A stretch of DNA of 64,000 nucleotides from Pseudomonas sp. B21-048 (GTDB lineage Bacteria > Pseudomonadota > Gammaproteobacteria > Pseudomonadales > Pseudomonadaceae): positions 806,001-870,000 of the forward strand of contig NZ_CP087168.1 in NCBI RefSeq assembly GCF_024748615.1, given 5' to 3'. The position numbers and the translations under genes are program-made. Shown piece by piece: positions 32,224-42,633 of the stretch. The notes under the pieces were generated by a model, which saw only the letters and a program-made list of their open reading frames with translations, was not told where the DNA came from and made no database searches. Every line of letters starts with the position of its first letter. Within the stretch, counting starts at the first letter, position 1.

Positions 32224-32682
32224 GTGTCGAGCAAGCTAGAAGAGTTGCAGGCCTTGCTGGCCCCGGTGGTCGTGGCCCTAGGCTATGAATGCTGGGGTAT
32301 TGAGTTTTCGGCTCAAGGTCGCCACTCAATGTTGCGCGTTTATATTGATAAAGAGGGCGGCGTGCTGGTGGACGATTGTGCCATTGTCAGCCGTCAGATC
32401 AGCGGTGTACTGGATGTTGAAGATCCGATCGCCGTTGAATACACCCTCGAAGTTTCCTCGCCTGGCATGGAACGCCCACTGTTCACTATTGAGCAGTTTG
32501 CAAAATTTGCCGGTGAACAAGTGAAGATCAAGCTGCGCTCGCCTTTTGAAGGTCGGCGCAACTTTCAGGGCCTTCTGCGCGGTGTAGAAGAGCAGGACGT
32601 CGTGGTGCAGGTTGAAGACCATGAGTTCCTGTTGCCGATCGATATGATCGACAAGGCCAACATTATTCCCAGTTTTGACTGA
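32224..32682 (+). CDS. rimP: Ribosome maturation factor RimP
   Basis: A 152-residue factor for 30S subunit maturation. Family motifs are [36 protein letters not shown] and [13 protein letters not shown]. The start is the GTG at 32224 ([15 protein letters not shown]), with AGGGGG upstream; the open frame before it lies in the terminator leader. First protein gene of the nusA operon. Confidence 0.96.
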   Translation: MSSKLEELQALLAPVVVALGYECWGIEFSAQGRHSMLRVYIDKEGGVLVDDCAIVSRQISGVLDVEDPIAVEYTLEVSSPGMERPLFTIEQFAKFAGEQVKIKLRSPFEGRRNFQGLLRGVEEQDVVVQVEDHEFLLPIDMIDKANIIPSFD

Positions 32683-32729
32683 GACGCGGATCCCGCGGAT
32701 CCAATGGCTTGCGAAAGGCGAGGCGTACG

Positions 32730-34211
32730 ATGAGCAAAGAAGTACTGCTGGTTGTTGAGTCGGTATCCAATGAAAAGGGCGTACCGGCAAACGTAATTTT
32801 TGAAGCGCTGGAGCTGGCTCTGGCCACTGCGACCAAAAAGCGTTTTGAGGACGAAGTCGATCTGCGTGTGGAAATCAATCGCCACACCGGTGCTTACGAG
32901 ACATTCCGTCGCTGGACGGTTGTCGAAGAAGCAGACCTGGACGATCCGGCCATCGAAACCTGGCCGAGCAAGGTTGCAGAAACGCATCCTGGTGCCAAGG
33001 TTGGTGACGTTGTCGAAGAGAAGATCGAGTCCATCGAGTTCGGCCGCATTGCTGCACAGACTGCCAAGCAAGTCATCGTGCAGAAAGTTCGCGAAGCCGA
33101 GCGTGCTCAAGTCGTTGACGCCTATCGCGAGCGCCTGGGGGAAATCATCTCCGGCACCGTGAAGAAAGTCACCCGCGACAACGTGATCGTTGACCTGGGC
33201 AACAACGCTGAAGCGTTGCTGGCCCGTGAAGACATCATTTCTCGCGAAACTTTCCGGGTTGGCGTGCGTCTGCGTGCGCTGCTCAAGGAAATCCGCACCG
33301 AGAACCGCGGCCCTCAGCTGATCCTGTCGCGTACCGCGCCGGAAATGCTGATCGAGTTGTTCCGCATCGAAGTGCCGGAAATCGCTGAAGGCCTGATCGA
33401 AGTAATGGCTGCGTCCCGCGACCCGGGTTCGCGCGCCAAGATCGCGGTCCGCTCCAAGGACAAGCGCATTGACCCGCAAGGCGCTTGTATCGGTATGCGC
33501 GGTTCGCGCGTCCAGGCAGTGTCCGGCGAGTTGGGCGGTGAGCGTGTGGACATCGTCCTGTGGGACGATAACCCGGCGCAGTTCGTGATCAATGCAATGT
33601 CGCCGGCTGAAGTGGCGGCAATTATCGTCGATGAAGATGCCCATGCAATGGACATCGCCGTTGGCGCAGACAATCTTGCTCAGGCCATCGGTCGCGGTGG
33701 TCAGAACGTGCGTCTGGCTAGCCAGTTGACTGGCTGGACCCTGAACGTGATGACCGAATCGGACATCCAGGCTAAGCAGCAAGCAGAAACTGGCGACATC
33801 CTGCGCAACTTCATCGACGAGCTGGAAGTCGACGAAGATCTGGCACAGGTGCTGGTAGATGAAGGCTTCACCAGCCTGGAAGAGATTGCCTACGTACCGT
33901 TGGAAGAAATGCTCAACATCGATGGCTTTGACGAAGACACCGTCAACGAGCTTCGCGCTCGGGCCAAGGATCGTTTGTTGACTAAAGCCATCGCTACTGA
34001 GGAAAAGCTGGCAGACGCCCATCCGGCCGAAGACCTGCTCTCGCTTGAGGGTATGGACAAGGATTTGGCGATGGAACTGGCGGTGCGCGGCGTAATTACC
34101 CGCGAAGACCTGGCCGAGCAGTCTATTGACGACCTGCTCGACATCGACGGCATTGACGATGATCGTGCCGGCAAGTTGATCATGGCCGCCCGAGCCCATT
34201 GGTTCGAGTAA
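32730..34211 (+). CDS. nusA: Transcription termination/antitermination factor NusA
   Basis: A 493-residue RNA polymerase elongation factor. It has an N-terminal polymerase-binding domain (1-130), then an S1 RNA-binding domain (about 135-200, [20 protein letters not shown]). Two KH domains follow (about 205-345; [17 protein letters not shown] and [16 protein letters not shown]). Two C-terminal acidic repeats close it (about 360-493), ending RAHWFE. NusA acts at hairpins like those preceding its own operon, so autoregulation at the leader terminators is possible. Confidence 0.98.
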   Translation: MSKEVLLVVESVSNEKGVPANVIFEALELALATATKKRFEDEVDLRVEINRHTGAYETFRRWTVVEEADLDDPAIETWPSKVAETHPGAKVGDVVEEKIESIEFGRIAAQTAKQVIVQKVREAERAQVVDAYRERLGEIISGTVKKVTRDNVIVDLGNNAEALLAREDIISRETFRVGVRLRALLKEIRTENRGPQLILSRTAPEMLIELFRIEVPEIAEGLIEVMAASRDPGSRAKIAVRSKDKRIDPQGACIGMRGSRVQAVSGELGGERVDIVLWDDNPAQFVINAMSPAEVAAIIVDEDAHAMDIAVGADNLAQAIGRGGQNVRLASQLTGWTLNVMTESDIQAKQQAETGDILRNFIDELEVDEDLAQVLVDEGFTSLEEIAYVPLEEMLNIDGFDEDTVNELRARAKDRLLTKAIATEEKLADAHPAEDLLSLEGMDKDLAMELAVRGVITREDLAEQSIDDLLDIDGIDDDRAGKLIMAARAHWFE

Positions 34212-34238
34212 TTAGGCGCGGCCTGAGGAGAGAAGTGC

Positions 34239-36764
34239 ATGACGCAAGTCACGGTGAAACAACTGGCCGATGAGGTCAAAACACCGGTAGAGCGCCTGTT
34301 GCAGCAGATGCGTGAGGCAGGTCTGCCGCACACCGCCGCCGATGAAGGTGTGAGCGATAGTGAGAAGCAATCTTTGCTGACTCACTTGAAGAGCAGCCAC
34401 AAGGCGAAAGTGGAAGAACCGCGCAAGATTACATTGCAGCGCAAAACCACCAGCACCCTGCGTGTTGCTGGTAGCAAGAGCATCAGCGTTGAAGTACGCA
34501 AGAAGAAAGTCTTCGTGCAACGCAGCCCGGAAGAAATCGAAGCCGAGCGCAAACGCGAACTGGAAGAACGTCGCGCAGTAGAAAATGCTGCACGTCAGAA
34601 GGCTGAAGAAGAAGCCAAGCGTCGCGCCGAAGAAGAAGCGCGTCGCCAGCCTGCTGCTGCGCAAACCGCTACTAACGACGCCGTTGCAGCGCCTGCTGCA
34701 GTTGCCCAACCAGTGCGTGAAAGCGCGCCGGTAGTTGCAGCTGCGCCAGCACCAGCGGCTGACACTCGCAAACGCGACGAACAGCGTCGTCCGGACAAAC
34801 CACGTGCCGACGATAGCAATCGTCGTGGCAGTGGCGATGGCGAGCGCAAGAACGCTCCGCATCGTGCTTCGGTCAAGGAAAAAGCGCCTGCTCCACGTGT
34901 TGCGCCACGTACTACCGACGAAGAAAGCGATGGCTTCCGTCGTGGTGGTCGCGGCAAGGCCAAGCTGAAGAAACGCAACGCCCACGGTTTCCAGAGCCCA
35001 ACCGGCCCTGTTGTGCGCGAAGTGAAGATCGGCGAGACCATCACTGTTGGCGATCTCGCCCAGCAGATGTCGGTCAAGGCTGCTGAAATCATCAAGTTCA
35101 TGTTCAAACTGGGTACTCCAGCGACCATCAACCAGGTACTGGATCAGGAAACTGCCCAACTGGTTGCCGAAGAGCTGGGCCACAAAGTGACCCTGGTCAG
35201 CGACACCGCCCTGGAAGATTCCCTGGCCGAGTCTCTGAAGTTTGAAGGTGAAGCGTTCTCCCGTGCACCGGTTGTGACCGTAATGGGCCACGTTGACCAC
35301 GGTAAGACCTCGCTGCTCGACTACATCCGTCGTGCCAAGGTAGCGGCTGGCGAAGCCGGCGGTATCACCCAGCACATCGGTGCGTACCACGTTGAAACTG
35401 ATCGCGGTATGGTCACTTTCCTCGACACCCCTGGTCACGCCGCGTTTACCGCCATGCGTGCCCGTGGTGCCAAGGCGACCGACATCGTGATCCTGGTGGT
35501 TGCAGCGGATGACGGCGTAATGCCGCAGACCGTTGAAGCCGTTCAGCACGCCAAGGCTGCTGGTGTTCCGCTGGTTGTTGCAGTGAACAAAATCGACAAG
35601 CCGGGCGCCGATCTTGATCGCATCCGTAGCGAACTGTCGGTTCACGGCGTGACTTCGGAAGAGTGGGGCGGCGACACCCCGTTCGTATCGGTTTCGGCGA
35701 AAGTCGGTACTGGCGTGGACGAGTTGCTCGAAGCTGTTCTGCTGCAAGCTGAAGTTCTCGAACTGAAAGCGACCCCTTCGGCTCCTGGCCGTGGCGTTGT
35801 GGTTGAATCGCGTCTTGACAAAGGTCGTGGCCCGGTTGCAACCGTTCTGGTTCAAGACGGTACCCTGCGCCAAGGCGACATGGTGCTGGTCGGTTCGAAC
35901 TATGGTCGCGTTCGCGCCATGCTCGACGAGAACGGCAAGCCAATCAAGGAAGCCGGTCCTTCCATCCCTGTCGAGATTCTCGGCCTGGACGGTACCCCGG
36001 ACGCTGGCGACGAGATGAGCGTTGTTGCCGACGAGAAGAAAGCCCGTGAAGTGGCTCTGTTCCGTCAAGGCAAGTTCCGCGAAGTCAAACTGGCCCGTGC
36101 TCACGCCGGCAAGCTTGAAAACATCTTCGAGAACATGGGTCAGGAAGAGAAGAAGACGCTCAACATCGTCCTCAAATCCGATGTCCGTGGTTCGCTGGAA
36201 GCGTTGAACGGTGCCTTGAATGGCCTGGGTAACGACGAAGTGCAAGTGCGTGTGGTCGGTGGCGGTGTCGGTGGTATCACCGAGTCCGACGCCAACCTGG
36301 CGCTGGCCTCCAACGCTGTACTGTTCGGCTTCAACGTGCGTGCCGATGCTGGCGCTCGCAAGATCGTCGAGCAGGAAGGTCTGGATATGCGTTACTACAA
36401 CGTGATCTACGACATCATCGAAGACGTCAAGAAAGCCCTCACCGGTATGCTGGGCAGCGATGTTCGCGAGAACATCCTGGGTACCGCTGAAGTGCGTGAC
36501 GTGTTCCGTTCGCCGAAGTTTGGCGCGATCGCCGGTTGCATGGTTATCGAAGGTGTTGTTCACCGTAACCGTCCAATCCGTGTACTGCGTGAAGACATCG
36601 TTATCTTCGAAGGCGAGCTGGAATCCCTGCGCCGCTTCAAGGATGACGCTTCCGAAGTACGTGCCGGCATGGAATGCGGTATCGGCGTGAAGAGCTACAA
36701 CGACGTCAAAGTCGGTGACAAGATCGAAGTCTTCGAGAAGGTTCAGGTTGCTCGCAGCCTCTAA
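34239..36764 (+). CDS. infB: Translation initiation factor IF-2
   Basis: An 841-residue GTPase that brings fMet-tRNA to the 30S subunit. It opens with an N-terminal IF2-N domain ([20 protein letters not shown]). A charged Glu/Arg/Ala-rich linker follows (about 85-250), then a second N-terminal fold. The G domain from about 340 has G1 GHVDHGKT at 350-357, DTPGHAAF and NKIDKP, and domains II-IV end KVQVARSL. It lies 27 bp after nusA. An Ala-rich linker of this type is usual in Pseudomonas. Confidence 0.98.
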   Translation: MTQVTVKQLADEVKTPVERLLQQMREAGLPHTAADEGVSDSEKQSLLTHLKSSHKAKVEEPRKITLQRKTTSTLRVAGSKSISVEVRKKKVFVQRSPEEIEAERKRELEERRAVENAARQKAEEEAKRRAEEEARRQPAAAQTATNDAVAAPAAVAQPVRESAPVVAAAPAPAADTRKRDEQRRPDKPRADDSNRRGSGDGERKNAPHRASVKEKAPAPRVAPRTTDEESDGFRRGGRGKAKLKKRNAHGFQSPTGPVVREVKIGETITVGDLAQQMSVKAAEIIKFMFKLGTPATINQVLDQETAQLVAEELGHKVTLVSDTALEDSLAESLKFEGEAFSRAPVVTVMGHVDHGKTSLLDYIRRAKVAAGEAGGITQHIGAYHVETDRGMVTFLDTPGHAAFTAMRARGAKATDIVILVVAADDGVMPQTVEAVQHAKAAGVPLVVAVNKIDKPGADLDRIRSELSVHGVTSEEWGGDTPFVSVSAKVGTGVDELLEAVLLQAEVLELKATPSAPGRGVVVESRLDKGRGPVATVLVQDGTLRQGDMVLVGSNYGRVRAMLDENGKPIKEAGPSIPVEILGLDGTPDAGDEMSVVADEKKAREVALFRQGKFREVKLARAHAGKLENIFENMGQEEKKTLNIVLKSDVRGSLEALNGALNGLGNDEVQVRVVGGGVGGITESDANLALASNAVLFGFNVRADAGARKIVEQEGLDMRYYNVIYDIIEDVKKALTGMLGSDVRENILGTAEVRDVFRSPKFGAIAGCMVIEGVVHRNRPIRVLREDIVIFEGELESLRRFKDDASEVRAGMECGIGVKSYNDVKVGDKIEVFEKVQVARSL

Positions 36765-36837
36765 CTCGCGCACTTCAAGAGCCGTGATGGCCAGCCGCAT
36801 GCAACTGCGCGGCGCATCAGTCGGACTCTAAACGCAA

Positions 36838-36870
36838 CGCCCGGTCTGGCTTTTGTCAGGCCGGGCGTTT
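36838..36870 (+). terminator. Terminator-like hairpin between infB and rbfA
   Basis: CGCCCGGTCTGGC TTTT GTCAGGCCGGGCG forms a 13-bp stem (two G-U pairs) followed by TTT. It lies inside an operon whose order (infB-rbfA-truB-rpsO-pnp) is conserved, so it probably causes only partial termination or marks an RNase cleavage site. Confidence 0.7.
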
Positions 36871-36923
36871 GCCGCTTTCAGACCACACGGGTTTCACCGT
36901 GGGGCAGTAACAGGTAACAAGAC

Positions 36924-37325
36924 ATGGCAAAAGAATATAGCCGTACCCAACGTATCGGCGATCAGATGCAGCGTGAGCTGGCACAGCTGATCCGTCGTGA
37001 AGTCAAAGACCCGCGCGTCGGCCTGGTCACCATTACCGCTGTTGAAGTCAGCCGTGACGTCGGTCACGCCAAGATCTTCATCACCGTGATGGGCCAGGAC
37101 AGCCGCGACGACATCGCGCAAAGCATCAAGGTGCTCAACGCAGCTGCCGGTTTCCTGCGTATGCAGTTGGCTCGCGAAATGAAGTTGCGCAGCGTTCCGC
37201 AGTTGCACTTCCATTACGACGAAAGCGTCGTGCGTGGCGCGCACCTGTCGGCCCTGATCGAGCGTGCGGTGGCTGAAGACAATCAGCATCCGGTAGCGGC
37301 TGAACCCGAAGACGCCAAGGAGTAA
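36924..37325 (+). CDS. rbfA: 30S ribosome-binding factor RbfA
   Basis: A 133-residue KH-like protein for late 30S maturation and cold adaptation. It begins [20 protein letters not shown] and contains [20 protein letters not shown] and the [14 protein letters not shown] strand. It is 159 bp after infB, with a hairpin in the gap, and 3 bp before truB. Confidence 0.97.
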   Translation: MAKEYSRTQRIGDQMQRELAQLIRREVKDPRVGLVTITAVEVSRDVGHAKIFITVMGQDSRDDIAQSIKVLNAAAGFLRMQLAREMKLRSVPQLHFHYDESVVRGAHLSALIERAVAEDNQHPVAAEPEDAKE

Positions 37326-37328
37326 TCG

Positions 37329-38246
37329 GTGGCTCAGGTCAAACGTATCCGTCGTAACGTCAGCGGCATCATCCTGCTCGACAAGCCGCTGGGGTTCACC
37401 TCCAACGCGGCATTGCAGAAGGTTCGCTGGTTGCTCAATGCCGAGAAGGCCGGGCACACCGGCAGTCTCGATCCGTTGGCCACCGGCGTGCTGCCGTTGT
37501 GCTTCGGTGAGGCCACCAAGTTCTCGCAATACCTGCTCGATTCCGACAAGGGTTACGAAACCCTGGCGCAACTGGGCAAGACCACCACCACGGCCGATGC
37601 CGAGGGTGATGTTTTGCTGGAGCGTCCGGTGACCGTTGGTCGCGCCGATATCGAAGCTGTGCTGCCGAAATTTCGTGGGCAAATCAGTCAGATACCGCCG
37701 ATGTACTCGGCGCTCAAGCGTGATGGCCAGCCGCTGTACAAGTTGGCCCGTGCAGGCGAAGTAGTGGAGCGCGAACCGCGTTCTGTTACTATTGCGCGCT
37801 TGGAATTACTGGCCTTTGAGGGTGATACTGCGCGGCTTGCGGTGGATTGCAGCAAAGGCACCTATATCCGCACCCTGGTGGAGGATATCGGTGAGCAACT
37901 CGGTTGTGGCGCTTACGTGGCTGAATTGCGACGTACCCAGGCCGGGCCTTTTACGCTTGCACAGACCGTCACTCTGGAAGAGCTTGAAGCGGTACATGCC
38001 GAAGGCGGCAACGAAGCGGTCGATCGCTTCCTGATGCCATCGGACAGCGGCCTGCTGGACTGGCCACTGTTGCATTTCTCGGAGCACAGCGCGTTCTACT
38101 GGCTTAACGGCCAACCGGTACGCGCCCCGGATGCACCGAAGTTTGGCATGGTACGGGTACAGGATCACAACGGTCGCTTCATCGGTATCGGTGAAGTGAG
38201 CGAAGACGGGCGCATCGCGCCGCGTCGACTGATTCGGTCAGAATGA
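37329..38246 (+). CDS. truB: tRNA pseudouridine-55 synthase TruB
   Basis: A 305-residue enzyme making pseudouridine 55 in the T loop of tRNAs. The catalytic Asp48 lies in [15 protein letters not shown]. Also present are [20 protein letters not shown] and [15 protein letters not shown], with a PUA-like C-terminal region. The start is the GTG at 37329, three bases after the rbfA stop. Confidence 0.97.
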   Translation: MAQVKRIRRNVSGIILLDKPLGFTSNAALQKVRWLLNAEKAGHTGSLDPLATGVLPLCFGEATKFSQYLLDSDKGYETLAQLGKTTTTADAEGDVLLERPVTVGRADIEAVLPKFRGQISQIPPMYSALKRDGQPLYKLARAGEVVEREPRSVTIARLELLAFEGDTARLAVDCSKGTYIRTLVEDIGEQLGCGAYVAELRRTQAGPFTLAQTVTLEELEAVHAEGGNEAVDRFLMPSDSGLLDWPLLHFSEHSAFYWLNGQPVRAPDAPKFGMVRVQDHNGRFIGIGEVSEDGRIAPRRLIRSE

Positions 38247-38296
38247 CCGAACGAGGGTGGCTGTTAACAGGCACGGTCACTACTCATTTTTAGATA

Positions 38297-38340
38297 CAGG
38301 GATTTGTCCCTGGCCTGTTGAAGCTGTTTCTATGAAACAG
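38297..38340 (+). promoter_or_regulatory. Hairpins in the rpsO leader, possible S15 autoregulatory site
   Basis: Two perfect hairpins occupy the 117-bp truB-rpsO gap: CAGGGA-TTTG-TCCCTG (38297-38312) and CTGTTTC-TAT-GAAACAG (38324-38340). The second ends 23 nt before the rpsO ATG, close to its AAGGA site. In E. coli, S15 represses its own mRNA through leader structure; a similar role here is inference. Confidence 0.45.
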
Positions 38341-38363
38341 TTTCCTGATAAAAGGATTGCCTC

Positions 38364-38633
38364 ATGGCTCTCGACGTTCAAGAAAAAGCTCAAATCGTAG
38401 CTGACTACCAGCAAGCTGTTGGTGACACTGGTTCGCCAGAAGTGCAAGTTGCACTGCTGACCCACAACATCAACAAACTGCAAGGTCACTTCAAGGCCAA
38501 CGGTAAAGATCACCACTCCCGTCGTGGTCTGATCCGCATGGTAAACCAGCGCCGTAAGCTGCTGGACTACCTGAAAGGCAAGGATCTGGGTCGTTATCAG
38601 GCTCTGATCGGTCGCCTGGGTCTGCGTCGCTAA
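38364..38633 (+). CDS. rpsO: 30S ribosomal protein S15
   Basis: An 89-residue small-subunit protein that binds 16S rRNA early in assembly. It is the family's exact usual length and contains [40 protein letters not shown] and a terminal GRLGLRR. AAGGA precedes the ATG. It is followed by pnp, as in most gammaproteobacteria. Confidence 0.99.
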   Translation: MALDVQEKAQIVADYQQAVGDTGSPEVQVALLTHNINKLQGHFKANGKDHHSRRGLIRMVNQRRKLLDYLKGKDLGRYQALIGRLGLRR

Positions 38634-38666
38634 TAAGCGATTGCGCTAGAGGTTGGTTGTCTGTCG

Positions 38667-38694
38667 TGCGTCAGTGGGTTTTCCCGCTGGCGCA
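38667..38694 (+). promoter_or_regulatory. Long hairpin in the rpsO-pnp gap (terminator or RNase III site)
   Basis: TGCGTCAGTGGG TTTT CCCGCTGGCGCA is a 12-bp stem with two G-U pairs, 34 nt after rpsO. In E. coli a stem-loop in this position is cut by RNase III and lets PNPase control its own mRNA. The lack of a T-run after it argues against simple termination. A weaker hairpin (GGCTCCCAGCC) follows it. Confidence 0.5.
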
Positions 38695-38829
38695 TGGCAG
38701 GCTCCCAGCCTCAAGTTTTATCTGGATATAGGTTTTACCCTGGACAGGCGTTGGGCCGATTCCCGACATTGCCCAAGAATTTCGCAAGAAGACAAGTTCC
38801 CCAAGAGCCACAAAAGAAGGTAGGACACC

Positions 38830-40935
38830 GTGAACCCGGTAATCAAAAAATTCCAGTTCGGTCAGTCGACCGTTACCCTCGAGACTGGCCGTATCGCCCG
38901 TCAGGCCTCCGGCGCAGTATTGGTCACCGTTGACGACGACGTCAGCGTATTGGTGACCGTTGTCGGTGCCAAACAAGCCGATCCAGGCAAGGGCTTCTTC
39001 CCTCTGTCCGTTCACTACCAGGAAAAGACTTACGCTGCCGGTAAGATCCCTGGCGGTTTCTTCAAGCGTGAAGGCCGTCCTTCCGAGAAAGAAACCCTGA
39101 CTTCCCGACTGATCGACCGTCCGATCCGTCCGCTGTTCCCAGAAGGCTTCATGAACGAAGTGCAGGTTGTCTGCACCGTCGTCTCCACCAGCAAAAAAAC
39201 CGATCCGGACATCGCTGCGATGATCGGTACCTCGGCTGCCCTGGCCATCTCCGGTATTCCTTTCGATGGCCCGATCGGCGCTGCCCGCGTTGCGTTCCAT
39301 GAAAGCACCGGCTACCTGCTGAACCCGACTTACGAACAGCTGAAAGCTTCGAGCCTGGACATGGTCGTTGCCGGTACTTCGGAAGCCGTGTTGATGGTTG
39401 AATCGGAAGCCAAAGAGCTGACCGAAGACCAGATGCTGGGCGCTGTACTGTTTGCTCACGACGAGTTCCAGGTGGTGATCAACGCCGTCAAGGAACTGGC
39501 CGCTGAAGCTGCCAAGCCAACCTGGACCTGGGCTCCGCAGCCAGAAGCCACCGCTCTGTTGGGTGCTATCCGCGCCGAGTTCGGCGAAGCGATCTCCCAG
39601 GCTTACACCATCACCGTCAAAGCCGACCGTTATGCACGTCTGGGCGAGCTGAAAGACCAGGTTGTTGCCAACCTGTCCGGTGAAGAAGGTCAGCCGACTT
39701 CCGCTGAAGTCAAAGCGGCTTTCGGTGAAATCGAATACCGCACCGTTCGCGAAAACATCGTTAACGGCAAGCCACGTATCGACGGTCGCGACACCAAGAC
39801 CGTACGTCCGCTGAACATCGAAGTCGGCGTTCTGCCGAAGACCCACGGTTCGGCGCTGTTCACCCGTGGCGAAACCCAGGCCCTGGTAGTCGCCACTCTG
39901 GGTACTGCCCGTGACGCACAGCTGCTGGACACCCTGGAAGGCGAGAAAAAAGACCCGTTCATGCTGCACTACAACTTCCCTCCGTTCTCGGTAGGTGAGT
40001 GTGGTCGCATGGGTGGCGCTGGTCGTCGCGAAATCGGTCACGGCCGTTTGGCCCGTCGTTCGGTTCAGGCCATGCTGCCTGCTGCTGACGTGTTCCCGTA
40101 CACCATCCGTGTTGTATCGGAAATCACCGAGTCCAACGGTTCGAGCTCCATGGCTTCGGTCTGCGGTGCTTCCCTGGCGCTGATGGATGCCGGCGTTCCG
40201 ATGAAGGCACCGGTTGCCGGTATCGCCATGGGTCTGGTTAAAGAGGGCGAGAAATTCGCTGTTCTGACCGACATTCTGGGCGACGAAGATCACCTGGGCG
40301 ACATGGACTTCAAAGTAGCCGGTACCGCCAAAGGTGTTACCGCGCTGCAGATGGACATCAAGATCAAGGGCATCACCGAAGAAATCATGGAAATCGCTCT
40401 GGGCCAAGCCCTTGAAGCGCGCCTGAATATCCTCGGTCAGATGAACCAGATCATTGGCCAGTCGCGTACCGAGCTGTCGGAAAACGCTCCGACCATGATC
40501 GCGATGAAAATCGACACCGACAAAATCCGTGATGTCATCGGTAAAGGCGGCGCGACCATTCGTGCGATCTGTGAAGAAACCAAGGCTTCGATCGATATCG
40601 AAGACGACGGTTCGATCAAGATCTTCGGCGAAACCAAGGAAGCGGCTGAAGCGGCACGTCAGCGCGTTCTGGGCATCACCGCAGAAGCTGAAATCGGCAA
40701 GATCTACGTCGGTAAGGTTGAACGCATCGTCGACTTCGGCGCATTCGTCAACATCCTGCCGGGCAAGGACGGTCTGGTTCACATCTCGATGCTGAGCGAT
40801 GCTCGCGTTGAAAAAGTGACCGACATCCTGAAAGAAGGCCAGGAAGTGGAAGTACTGGTGCTGGACGTGGACAACCGCGGCCGTATCAAGCTGTCCATCA
40901 AAGACGTAGCCGCAGCCAAGGCATCGGGCGTTTAA
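38830..40935 (+). CDS. pnp: Polyribonucleotide nucleotidyltransferase (PNPase)
   Basis: A 701-residue 3'-5' phosphorolytic exoribonuclease of the RNA degradosome. Two RNase PH-like cores are present ([20 protein letters not shown] from residue 5; the second at about 310-545 with [16 protein letters not shown] metal residues). A KH domain (about 553-612, [15 protein letters not shown]) and an S1 domain (about 622-690, [20 protein letters not shown]) follow. The start is the GTG at 38830. Last gene of the long operon; a strong terminator follows. Confidence 0.98.
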   Translation: MNPVIKKFQFGQSTVTLETGRIARQASGAVLVTVDDDVSVLVTVVGAKQADPGKGFFPLSVHYQEKTYAAGKIPGGFFKREGRPSEKETLTSRLIDRPIRPLFPEGFMNEVQVVCTVVSTSKKTDPDIAAMIGTSAALAISGIPFDGPIGAARVAFHESTGYLLNPTYEQLKASSLDMVVAGTSEAVLMVESEAKELTEDQMLGAVLFAHDEFQVVINAVKELAAEAAKPTWTWAPQPEATALLGAIRAEFGEAISQAYTITVKADRYARLGELKDQVVANLSGEEGQPTSAEVKAAFGEIEYRTVRENIVNGKPRIDGRDTKTVRPLNIEVGVLPKTHGSALFTRGETQALVVATLGTARDAQLLDTLEGEKKDPFMLHYNFPPFSVGECGRMGGAGRREIGHGRLARRSVQAMLPAADVFPYTIRVVSEITESNGSSSMASVCGASLALMDAGVPMKAPVAGIAMGLVKEGEKFAVLTDILGDEDHLGDMDFKVAGTAKGVTALQMDIKIKGITEEIMEIALGQALEARLNILGQMNQIIGQSRTELSENAPTMIAMKIDTDKIRDVIGKGGATIRAICEETKASIDIEDDGSIKIFGETKEAAEAARQRVLGITAEAEIGKIYVGKVERIVDFGAFVNILPGKDGLVHISMLSDARVEKVTDILKEGQEVEVLVLDVDNRGRIKLSIKDVAAAKASGV

Positions 40936-40970
40936 TCACCCCCTCCGCCTGACCGCTTCAACGTTATAGA

Positions 40971-41006
40971 AATGCCCCGCCGTAAAAACGGCGGGGCATT
41001 TTTTTT
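40971..41006 (+). terminator. Strong terminator after pnp
   Basis: AATGCCCCGCCGT AAAA ACGGCGGGGCATT followed by TTTTTT: a perfect 13-bp stem. It ends the metY-pnp transcription unit. Confidence 0.95.
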
Positions 41007-41044
41007 GTATACAGAAAGATCTTTTGATTTTGCGGTGCGCGAAG

Positions 41045-41073
41045 TTGCCTGACTCCATAGCCAGTGCTAGGTT
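41045..41073 (+). promoter_or_regulatory. Probable promoter of tRNA-Thr
   Basis: TTGCCT and TAGGTT are spaced by 17 nt, and the tRNA 5' end lies 10 nt after the -10. The match to the sigma-70 consensus is moderate. It is supported by position, since the tRNA follows a strong terminator and needs its own promoter. Confidence 0.45.
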
Positions 41074-41082
41074 TAGCCCACC

Positions 41083-41158
41083 GCCCGTGTAGCTCAGCCG
41101 GTAGAGCAGCGCACTCGTAACGCGAAGGTCGCAGGTTCGATTCCTGTCTCGGGCACCA
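41083..41158 (+). tRNA. tRNA-Thr, anticodon CGU
   Basis: A 76-nt tRNA with encoded CCA. The acceptor is GCCCGUG / CUCGGGC with a U6-U67 mismatch. The D arm is GCUC / GAGC. The anticodon loop CUCGUAA gives CGU, with an A31-C39 mismatch closing the loop. The T arm is GCAGG-UUCGAUU-CCUGU. It reads ACG codons. It resembles E. coli thrW but has two imperfect pairs. Confidence 0.93.
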
Positions 41159-41427
41159 CTTTCCTCGCTTATTTCATGTTTCCAAGACTTCCTGCACCTT
41201 ATGTGTGTGATGCACGTGGCTTTTTATGGGATAGATGTAAAGACCCGTGTAAATCGTCGACAAAACGTCCTATATTCGTTGTCTGCATGAGCATCGCCCA
41301 GCAGTTTTCAGATGATCCCGAATGGTTCTGAAGGCCAGACAAACCGGGCTTCAAACGGTTTTTCTGCGTCAGAGAGATCCTTGATGATCCAGATCCATCT
41401 TCCATTCCCCAGATCAGCGAGAACGCC

Positions 41428-41733
41428 ATGACCGTTAAAGAGTTGACCCAAGAAGCCAGACACGAAGAAGCCCTGAAAAAGTACGTGCTGGACGCCCCCC
41501 AGTTGCTGGAAGAGATCAAGGACTTGCCCGCCGACGATCAGAAAGACCAAATCCAGTGGGCGTTCGAGGATGAGGCGGAAGCGCAGGGCTTGCAGCCGTG
41601 GGAGTTGACGCTCAAGTACACGAGCACGCCGGAGGAGTTCGAGGCCAAGCGTCTGGAACTGCACAAGGAGGCGGCCGAGGTATTGGGCGTCGAGTGGGAA
41701 GAGTACTGCGAGATGAACAATCTAGTGGTGTGA
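41428..41733 (+). CDS. DUF6388-like small acidic protein
   Basis: A 101-residue, strongly acidic, soluble, mostly helical protein: MTVKELTQEARHEEALKKYV, then a centre rich in Asp/Glu (DLPADDQKDQIQWAFEDEAE), ending VEWEEYCEMNNLVV. I recall this as a Pseudomonas-restricted family of unknown function (DUF6388). No catalytic motif, signal peptide or membrane segment is visible. It stands alone between tRNA-Thr and nadC, with its own terminator. The 269 bp before it hold no recognisable gene. Confidence 0.8.
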   Translation: MTVKELTQEARHEEALKKYVLDAPQLLEEIKDLPADDQKDQIQWAFEDEAEAQGLQPWELTLKYTSTPEEFEAKRLELHKEAAEVLGVEWEEYCEMNNLVV

Positions 41734-41737
41734 AACA

Positions 41738-41770
41738 AAAACGCCAGCCTCAACCGGGCTGGCGTTTTTT
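41738..41770. terminator. Bidirectional terminator between the DUF6388-like gene and nadC
   Basis: AAAACGCCAGCC / GGCTGGCGTTTT is a 12-bp stem (loop TCAACCG) with an A-tract before and T-tract after. It serves the convergent DUF6388-like gene and nadC. Confidence 0.9.
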
Positions 41771-41784
41771 ATTGCGCGCAGTCT

Positions 41785-42633
41785 TCAGATACTCAGTCGC
41801 ATCGACAGGTCCACAGCCTTCACATCCTTGGTCATCGCACCAATCGAAATATAATCCACCCCGGTTTCGGCGATTGGCAGCAACGTGCTTTCGTTGATAC
41901 CGCCGCTGGCCTCCAGTTTTGCTTTGCCGGCGTTCAAACGCACAGCTTCGCGCATGTCAGCCAGACTCAGTTCATCGAGCATGATGATGTCGGCACCCGC
42001 CGCCAGTGCTTCCTTCAGTTCCGCCAGGCTTTCCACTTCGATCTCCACCGGTTTGCCCGGGGCGATCTTGTGTGCAGCCGCGATAGCCTCAGGAATGCCA
42101 CCGCAGGCGGCGATATGGTTTTCCTTGATCAGGAAGGCGTCATACAGGCCGATGCGGTGGTTGTGGCAACCGCCGCAGGTCACGGCGTATTTCTGGGCCA
42201 GGCGCAGCCCCGGCAGGGTTTTGCGGGTGTCGAGCAGCTTGACCTGAGTCTTGGCGACGAAATCGGCCAGGTACTGCGCACGAGTGGCCACGCCGGACAG
42301 CATTTGCAAAAAATTCAGAGCGCTGCGTTCACCCGTCAGCAGCGAGCGCGCGGGGCCTTCGAGGTGGAACAACGCCTGATTGGGTTTCACCCGCTCGCCG
42401 TCGCGCACCTGCCAATGAACGGCAACCCGCGGGTCCAATTGCCGAAAAACCGCGTCGACCCACGCGGTGCCCGCTATGACAGCCGCATCGCGGGTGATGA
42501 TGGTCGCTTTGGCCAGGCGTTCGGCCGGGATCAGTTGCGCGGTGATGTCGCCGCTGCCGATGTCCTCGAGCAACGCACGGCGCACGTTGGCTTCGATTTC
42601 GGCGGTCAAATCGGCGAGACGTAGATTCGGCAT
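41785..42633 (-). CDS. nadC: Nicotinate-nucleotide pyrophosphorylase (quinolinate phosphoribosyltransferase) NadC
   Basis: A 282-residue type-II phosphoribosyltransferase converting quinolinate and PRPP to nicotinate mononucleotide in NAD synthesis. Motifs are [53 protein letters not shown] and [19 protein letters not shown]. The ATG at 42633 gives MPNLRLADL; the frame remains open 56 codons upstream without family similarity. It is divergent from the DUF1631 gene, as in P. aeruginosa. Confidence 0.97.
   Translation of the reverse strand: MPNLRLADLTAEIEANVRRALLEDIGSGDITAQLIPAERLAKATIITRDAAVIAGTAWVDAVFRQLDPRVAVHWQVRDGERVKPNQALFHLEGPARSLLTGERSALNFLQMLSGVATRAQYLADFVAKTQVKLLDTRKTLPGLRLAQKYAVTCGGCHNHRIGLYDAFLIKENHIAACGGIPEAIAAAHKIAPGKPVEIEVESLAELKEALAAGADIIMLDELSLADMREAVRLNAGKAKLEASGGINESTLLPIAETGVDYISIGAMTKDVKAVDLSMRLSI

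Noticed and set aside
32565..34199. 544-codon open frame opposite nusA
   Set aside because: Shadow of nusA and the rimP end; no independent support.
34212..36800. 862-codon open frame opposite infB
   Set aside because: Shadow of infB, produced by codon bias; no start signal, no domain.
38671..40782. 703-codon open frame opposite pnp
   Set aside because: Shadow of pnp for the same reason.
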